A stretch of 64,000 nucleotides of DNA from Streptomyces sp. STR69 (GTDB lineage Bacteria; Actinomycetota; Actinomycetes; Streptomycetales; Streptomycetaceae), in NCBI RefSeq assembly GCF_024519455.1, contig NZ_JALJRY010000015.1, positions 186,001 through 250,000 on the forward strand, given 5' to 3'. The position numbers and the translations under genes are program-made. This document shows, piece after piece, positions 59,766 to 64,000 of this stretch. The stretch's first letter is position 1; every line of letters begins with the position of its first letter. The notes beneath the pieces were generated by a model that did not search any database, had not been told where the DNA came from, and worked only from the letters and a program-made list of their open reading frames with translations.

Positions 59766-59789
59766 GCCGACAACTCTAGGAAACTCCTA
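59731..59789. repeat. 12-bp tandem repeats and a TAGGA/TCCTA palindrome at the LysR start
   Basis: On the plus strand CTATGGG occurs three times with 12-base periodicity (59731, 59743, 59755), and CCTATGG recurs near 59786. Just upstream of the LysR start lies TAGGA-aac-TCCTA (59777-59789), which ends over the stop codon of the Fn3 gene. They may be autoregulatory LysR boxes or simple slippage repeats. Confidence 0.45.
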
Positions 59790-60782
59790 TGGCACGGCCT
59801 CGCCCGTCGTCACCGTCCGCTCCGCCGAGAACCCTCCCCACGTACCGTCGGGCAGTCGCGCCCTGAGTCGCACCCGGTGGCTGTCGCCGGCCTCCCGGCC
59901 CACGTAGAAGCTGTAGGTCGCCCGGTCGCGCGGCGCGGTCCCGCCCCAGACCAGCGAGGTGGCCGGCTGCCCGTCGAGGTGGATCTGGTACTCCGTGACC
60001 ACCCCGTCCGTGCGCGGCGGCACCCAGGACAGGTCGATGTAGTACGCCCCGTCGTCGCCCCGGCGCGTCTTCACGCCGAAGTCCGTGGGGGCGGTGCCCC
60101 GCCCGTCGTCGCTGCCCGGTGCCGTGGTCAGCGGGACGGCCGTACTCGCGGGCGAGAGGTTGTCGGCGGCGTCCCGGGCCCGCACGGTGAAGGAGTAGCG
60201 CGTGCCGGGCCGCAGCCCCGTGACCACGGTCGCCGTCTGGGCGCCGCCCACACTGTGGATCTTCGCCCCGCCCTGGTAGATGTCGTACGACACCACACCC
60301 CGGTCGTCCGTGGAGCCGCCCCAGGACAGTTGCACCGCCCGGCTGCCGATGGCCCGGCCCTGCGGTGAGCTCGGGCGGGTGGGCGCCGAGTGGTCCGCCG
60401 CGACGGCGACCGGCGTCCGCGCCTTCACCGCCCGGCTGCGTGGTCCCAGGCGGCCGTCGGTGTCCCGGGCCCGCACGGTGAAGGCATACATGGTCGCGGG
60501 CTTGAGCCTGGTGACGTCCACCATGTGCTCGGAACCCGGTACTTCCTTCACTTTCGTGGTGTCCCGATATATCTCGTAGGTGCGGACGCCCGGGCTCGAC
60601 GTCACCGCGTCCCACATGACATGCACGCTGGTCGCACTTCCCGCCGCGGCCGTGACGCCGACCGGGGCACCGGGCGCGTGGCCGTCCGTGTCGCCGCCCG
60701 TGCCGCAGGAGGCGAGCAGCAGGAGCGCGGCACAGGTGAGGGCGGCACGGGGGAGAGTGAGGGTGGCCCGGACGCGTCGCAC
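59787..60782 (-). CDS. Lipoprotein with three fibronectin type III domains
   Basis: Surface lipoprotein of 331 residues from GTG 60782 (GGGGAGG upstream). Lipobox LLLLASC with the lipidated Cys near residue 27. Three Fn3 modules of about 90 residues follow (motifs VHVMWDAVT, YEIYRDTTKV, LKPATMYAFTVRARDTDG; VQLSWGGSTDD, YDIYQGG, LRPGTRYSFTVRARDAADN; IDLSWVPPRTDG). No catalytic domain, so likely a glycan- or protein-binding surface protein. Divergent from chitosanase, suggesting a role on chitin-type substrates (inference). Confidence 0.87.
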   Translation of the reverse strand: MRRVRATLTLPRAALTCAALLLLASCGTGGDTDGHAPGAPVGVTAAAGSATSVHVMWDAVTSSPGVRTYEIYRDTTKVKEVPGSEHMVDVTRLKPATMYAFTVRARDTDGRLGPRSRAVKARTPVAVAADHSAPTRPSSPQGRAIGSRAVQLSWGGSTDDRGVVSYDIYQGGAKIHSVGGAQTATVVTGLRPGTRYSFTVRARDAADNLSPASTAVPLTTAPGSDDGRGTAPTDFGVKTRRGDDGAYYIDLSWVPPRTDGVVTEYQIHLDGQPATSLVWGGTAPRDRATYSFYVGREAGDSHRVRLRARLPDGTWGGFSAERTVTTGEAVP

Positions 60783-61174
60783 GATTCTGCCTCCCCGGCA
60801 TTGCACGGGCATCACACGACCTGAAAGGTCCGGACCAATATGACGCGGGTGGGGCAATCGCATCAAGAGGGGCGCCGTTGAAGATCGGTCGCGAACGTTA
60901 CGTATGCTGATTCCTCACGGCTGAACTCACCCCTGTGAGTGGGGAGTTCATGCCGGTGGCGCGGACCGCTGTCGTCGCTGATCCCGCGCCGGCGCGGGTG
61001 GTCGGGCGGCCGGGGCCGACATGGGCTCGGGCCCCCGGCCCCCGTCGGGGGCGACCTGGACTCGCCGGGATTCGGGGGCGTGCACCGTCCGGCCCCCTAT
61101 CAGTGGCCGCGCGATCGGACCGGTACCAGGGTGGGCTGAGTGTCCGTCAGATCCCCCAGGAGAGGATCCTCATC
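60783..61174. promoter_or_regulatory. 392-base divergent region between Fn3 lipoprotein and chitosanase genes
   Basis: No credible gene: the plus-strand frame that runs on into the chitosanase lacks typical codon structure. It holds an interrupted inverted repeat with GAACT at one end (from 60923) and AGTTC at the other (to 60949), with CCCC/GGGG inside. No dre-type DasR site is seen. Confidence 0.5.
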
Positions 61175-61909
61175 GTGCGTGTCCAGACGCTGACGTTGGT
61201 CGCGGCCGGCGCCGTCCTGCTCGCCCCGACCGCGCTTCCCGCCTCGCCCGCCGCATTCGTCCGACCCCAAGCGGGGCCGGCGGCGCTGCGCGAGGGCGAC
61301 GTCGCGGCGGCCGACCTGCTGGCCAAGGTGCGTGACTGCGTCCCCGTCTCGCGCGGCCGGTACCGCACCGACGACGGGGAACCCGCGTCGATCCCGGTGT
61401 GCGGCACCAAGGAGGCCGTCTACTGGAAGGCCGACATGGACATCGACTGCGACGGGCAGGCCGGTACCCGCTGCAACGCGCGCACCGACCCGGTCTTCGC
61501 GGCCATGACGGCGTACCAGCAGTCCGACGGCCGCTACCTGGACGCCGAGCGGCTGCCGTACATCGTGGTTCCGGCCGCCAGCGCCCTCTGGAACCACCGG
61601 GACCACCGGATCGGCGGCGGTTCGGTCGCCGCCGTCGTCTACCGGGACCGGGTGCAGTACGCCGTCGTAGGAGACGTCGGGCCGCGCGACATCATCGGCG
61701 AGGCGTCCTACGCCACGGCCAAGGCCCTCGGCATCCCTGCCGATCCGCGCGGCGGCGGGACGGACACCGGGGTCACCTACATCGTGTTCAAGGACTCCCG
61801 GGTGAAGCCCATCGAGGACCATGCCGCCGCCGTCGAGACGGGGCAGCGGCTGGCGCGGCTGTTCGTGGGGCGACCACGGGGAGGAGCGGTCGAGCCGGCG
61901 GGGTCGTAG
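61175..61909 (+). CDS. Secreted chitosanase, glycoside hydrolase family 75
   Basis: Extracellular endo-chitosanase of 244 residues, GTG 61175 with AGGAGAGG upstream. Signal peptide residues 1-27 (LTLVAAGAVLLAPTALPASPAA). The GH75 core carries the Asp-rich signature ADMDIDCDGQ (residues 86-95), two Cys pairs (DCVPVSRG/VCGTK and TRC), and the later GDVGPRDIIGEASYATAKALGI. It hydrolyses beta-1,4-glucosamine links of chitosan. Single gene. Confidence 0.9.
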   Translation: MRVQTLTLVAAGAVLLAPTALPASPAAFVRPQAGPAALREGDVAAADLLAKVRDCVPVSRGRYRTDDGEPASIPVCGTKEAVYWKADMDIDCDGQAGTRCNARTDPVFAAMTAYQQSDGRYLDAERLPYIVVPAASALWNHRDHRIGGGSVAAVVYRDRVQYAVVGDVGPRDIIGEASYATAKALGIPADPRGGGTDTGVTYIVFKDSRVKPIEDHAAAVETGQRLARLFVGRPRGGAVEPAGS

Positions 61910-61940
61910 CACGCTGTCGGCCGAGTCCTCCGGAGGGGCG

Positions 61941-62702
61941 TCAGACCGCCGACCAGCCGTCGTCGACCGGCAGGATCACGCCGTTGATGTTGCTCGCCGC
62001 GTCCGAGGCGAGGAACACGATCGCGGCGGCCTGCTCCTCGGGCTGGGCCACGCGGCCGACGTTGACGAAGTGCGGGCCGAGCGCCGCCGGGCCGAGGGCG
62101 GTCCGGTCGGCGTCCACGGAGATGTTGGTCGCCGTACCGCCCGGGGCGATGGCGTTGGCGCGGATGCCCTGCTTGCGGTACATCACCGCGAGCGACTTCG
62201 TCAGGCCCACGACCCCGTGCTTGGAGGCCGTGTAGGCGGCGCCCGCCGCGCTGCCGCGGAAGCCCGCCTCCGAGGCGGTGTTCACGATGGCGCCCCGGCC
62301 CGCCGCCAGCATGTGCGGCAGCACGGCCCGGGTCAGGAGGAAGGGCGCGGTCAGATTGACCCGGATGACCCGCTCCCACTCCGCGTCGGCCACGTCCGCC
62401 AGCGCCGACATACGGTCCATGATCCCCGCGTTGTTCACCAGGACGTCGACCCCGCCGAAACGCTCCACGGCGGTCGCGGTCACCTCGTCGACGACCGCCT
62501 GCTCGCTCAGGTCGCCCGTGACCGCGACAGCCGTACCGCCCGCCTGCTCCATCTCCTTGACGACCGCCTCGGCGCCGTCGGCGTTCAGGTCGGCCACCAC
62601 GACCTTGGCACCCGCCGCGGCGAAGGCCAGCGCGGTGGCGCGCCCGATGCCCGAACCCGCTCCGGTGACGATGACGCTGCGTCCGTCGAGTCCACTGGTC
62701 AT
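61941..62702 (-). CDS. Short-chain dehydrogenase/reductase
   Basis: Classical SDR of 253 residues from ATG 62702; the frame reaching 62780 would overlap the TetR operator. TGAGSGIG cofactor loop, Asp in VVADLNADG favouring NAD(H), NNAG, catalytic Ser in NTASEAG, YTASK. C-terminus NGVILPVDDGWSAV. Probably controlled by the divergent TetR regulator. Confidence 0.9.
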   Translation of the reverse strand: MTSGLDGRSVIVTGAGSGIGRATALAFAAAGAKVVVADLNADGAEAVVKEMEQAGGTAVAVTGDLSEQAVVDEVTATAVERFGGVDVLVNNAGIMDRMSALADVADAEWERVIRVNLTAPFLLTRAVLPHMLAAGRGAIVNTASEAGFRGSAAGAAYTASKHGVVGLTKSLAVMYRKQGIRANAIAPGGTATNISVDADRTALGPAALGPHFVNVGRVAQPEEQAAAIVFLASDAASNINGVILPVDDGWSAV

Positions 62703-62757
62703 GAGGTGCTCCTGTTCGTCGTGCGAGGGCTCCACGCCCGTTGTGCGCTCACCATAC

Positions 62758-62786
62758 GACTTAATGTCTGCGAGTGACATAAAGTC
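62758..62786. promoter_or_regulatory. TetR operator between SDR and regulator genes
   Basis: GACTTAATGTC (62758-62768) and GACATAAAGTC (62776-62786) are complementary at 10 of 11 positions, 7 bases apart, in the 142-base divergent gap. Placement fits control of both genes. Confidence 0.72.
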
Positions 62787-62844
62787 ATGGTCGGGTCATG
62801 GTGCAGAATCCCGGGAGGTCACGACCGCAGCCGGAGGGGAACTG

Positions 62845-63483
62845 ATGACCGCATCCAGCGGACGCACGGGACGACCGCCGCTCACCGAGGCGCGCAAGGC
62901 CGAAATCCGGCTGGAGATCGCCCGGGCGGCAGTGGAACTGTTCGTCGCCCAGGGCGTGGCGGCGACCACCGGCGAGCAGATCGGACAGGCGGTCGGCGTC
63001 TCGGCGCGCACGGTGTGGCGCTACTTCCCGAGCAAGGAGAGCTGCGTACGGCCGCTGTTCTCGGCCGGTATCGACGTCATCGCCGCCCGGCTGCGGGAGT
63101 GGCCGCACGACCTCCCCCTGGAGGACCTGTTCGCCCCGAACCTCGCGACCGACCTGCTCGCCGCGACCGGCCCCGACGGCGCCACGGGCAGCGCACTGGT
63201 ACGCCTCACCCGCACCGAACCGGGCCTGCGCGCGATCTGGCTCCAGACCTACGACGAGGCGGAACCGGCGTTCGCCCGCGCCCTGGCCGACCGCGCCGGC
63301 CTGCCCGCAGGCGACCTGCGCCCCATGATCCAGGCGGCGATGCTCAACGCGGCACTGCGCGCGGCCGTCGAACGCTTCGCGTGGAGCCCGCCCGGGACCG
63401 CGACGGACGCGGCGACCGGGGAGGCCGAGGTGGCGGAGACGCTGCGCGCGGCGCTGGTGATCGCGGCGAAAGGGGTCTCGTGA
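62845..63483 (+). CDS. TetR-family transcriptional regulator
   Basis: TetR repressor of 212 residues, ATG 62845 behind GGAGGGGA. HTH residues about 15-65 (AEIRLEIARAAVELFVAQGVAATTGEQIGQAVGVSARTVWRYFPSKESCV); variable ligand domain after. Divergent from the SDR gene with the operator between them, so the SDR product or its substrate is the likely signal. Confidence 0.92.
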   Translation: MTASSGRTGRPPLTEARKAEIRLEIARAAVELFVAQGVAATTGEQIGQAVGVSARTVWRYFPSKESCVRPLFSAGIDVIAARLREWPHDLPLEDLFAPNLATDLLAATGPDGATGSALVRLTRTEPGLRAIWLQTYDEAEPAFARALADRAGLPAGDLRPMIQAAMLNAALRAAVERFAWSPPGTATDAATGEAEVAETLRAALVIAAKGVS

Positions 63484-63536
63484 CGCTCGTGACGTAGGAG
63501 GGGGTTTCGGGGCGGGCCCTTCAACAGGTGGGTGTC

Positions 63537-63947
63537 TCACACCTTCCGATACGTGTACGCCTCCACGGCTGCCGCCTCCACCGCATCGAGGTCCGCTCCG
63601 GTCGACGCCGTGACGACCGCGGCCACCGCGCCCTCGACGAACGGGGCGTCCACCAGGCGGGTGCCGGGCGGGAGTTCGTCGCCCTCGGCGAGCAGGGCCT
63701 TCACGGTGAGTACGGCGCTGCCCAGGTCGGTGAGGACGGCGACTCCGGCGCCGCGGTCGACGGACGCGGCAGCGGCGGCGATCAGTTCGGAACTCGTGCC
63801 GAGTCCGCCGCTCTCGGTGCCGCCGGCCGGCGCGAGCGGCACGGCCGCGCCCGAGCCAGCCAGTCCCCGCGCCAACTCGGCCACGGAAGCGGCGACTTGG
63901 GCGCTGTGCGACACCAGCACGATGCCCACGAGGTTCTTGTCACTCAC
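63537..63947 (-). CDS. dhaM: DhaM, phosphotransferase subunit of PTS-dependent dihydroxyacetone kinase
   Basis: EIIA-Man-like protein of 136 residues, GTG 63947. Active-site His14 in VLVSHSAQVAAS accepts phosphate from HPr and passes it to DhaL-ADP for dihydroxyacetone phosphorylation. Conserved TDLGSAVLTVKALL and the C-terminal half of the domain (PFVEGAVAAVVTASTG) are present; no HPr or EI domain is fused, as in actinobacteria and Lactococcus. It overlaps the dhaL stop by eight bases. Confidence 0.93.
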   Translation of the reverse strand: MSDKNLVGIVLVSHSAQVAASVAELARGLAGSGAAVPLAPAGGTESGGLGTSSELIAAAAASVDRGAGVAVLTDLGSAVLTVKALLAEGDELPPGTRLVDAPFVEGAVAAVVTASTGADLDAVEAAAVEAYTYRKV

Positions 63948-64000
63948 CGTCGGCCTCCGCGGCTTCCTGGAGCGCGGCGATCAACAGTGCCGAGGACGTG
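63940..64000 (-). CDS. dhaL: DhaL C-terminus (dihydroxyacetone kinase ADP-binding subunit), truncated by window edge
   Basis: The last 19 codons of a gene entering from the right edge read TSSALLIAALQEAAEADGE before the stop at 63942-63940. The GTGAGTGA overlap with dhaM and the helical character make it the expected DhaL end; the call rests mainly on position in the dhaKLM operon. Confidence 0.7.
   Translation of the reverse strand, partial: TSSALLIAALQEAAEADGE

Overview
This 64 kb window comes from a high-GC actinomycete chromosome, almost certainly Streptomyces or a close relative. The reasons are the strong G/C third-position bias, frequent GTG starts, tight ATGA/GTGA overlaps, the many regulators of the MarR, PadR, LysR, ECF, TetR, GntR and XRE types, Tat signal peptides, and MptB-like and GT87 mannosyltransferases. 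I saw no tRNA, rRNA, insertion sequence, CRISPR array or prophage. The content is typical accessory-arm material: redox enzymes, small regulators with their targets, resistance and catabolic operons.

Layout. 1-4.5 kb: 3' part of a glutaminase, an mptB-like and a GT87 glycosyltransferase pair, and a D,D-carboxypeptidase that overlaps the GT87 gene tail to tail. 4.7-6.9 kb: a second, short Rho factor with a hairpin in its leader, and a methyltransferase. 7-10.1 kb: an alcohol dehydrogenase remnant, then an SDR-VOC-MFS operon whose SDR has His in place of the catalytic Tyr. 10.2-12.5 kb: an ECF42 module (two DGPF/YCII proteins and a sigma factor with a C-terminal extension). 12.5-17.9 kb: two divergent regulator/oxidoreductase pairs (XRE and MarR), each with a clear palindromic operator, and an aromatic hydroxylase with an extra basic tail. 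18-30 kb: a LysR-associated catabolic island made of two divergent operons. The minus operon encodes ABM, FAD monooxygenase, amidohydrolase, cyclase, a berberine-bridge-like oxidase and an FAH hydrolase. The plus operon encodes FAH, an extradiol-type dioxygenase, a HisD-like dehydrogenase and an SDR. 30-36.6 kb: a Tat-exported beta-helix-like protein with matching end modules, a PadR regulator, two alpha/beta hydrolases and cyanase. 36.7-40.1 kb: a DHA2 drug exporter and a second ECF42 module. 40.2-43.9 kb: a rifamycin-resistance operon, a rifamycin-associated element (RAE) followed by a glycosyltransferase (rgt) and HelR. 43.9-64 kb: GntR regulator, serine hydrolase, acetyl-xylan-esterase-like protein, 8-oxoguanine-deaminase-like amidohydrolase, a sulfite-oxidase-like/ferredoxin-reductase pair, a quinone oxidoreductase and acetyltransferase, MarR, a HemK-like methyltransferase behind a structured leader, a FadH-like reductase with its PadR regulator, surface proteins, LysR, an Fn3 lipoprotein, a GH75 chitosanase, a divergent SDR/TetR pair, and the start of a dhaKLM operon.

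Three points stand out. (1) The RAE-rgt-helR operon joins drug modification and RNA-polymerase protection under one rifamycin-responsive element. (2) The two ECF42 modules, 30 kb apart, have identical promoter architecture, TGTCGA-N17-CGTC, in front of their DGPF genes, so the sigma factors probably cross-talk. (3) The 18-30 kb catabolic island has an enzyme set I cannot match to a named pathway and is the best candidate for undescribed biochemistry. Many small operators, terminators and a three-hairpin leader are also listed.
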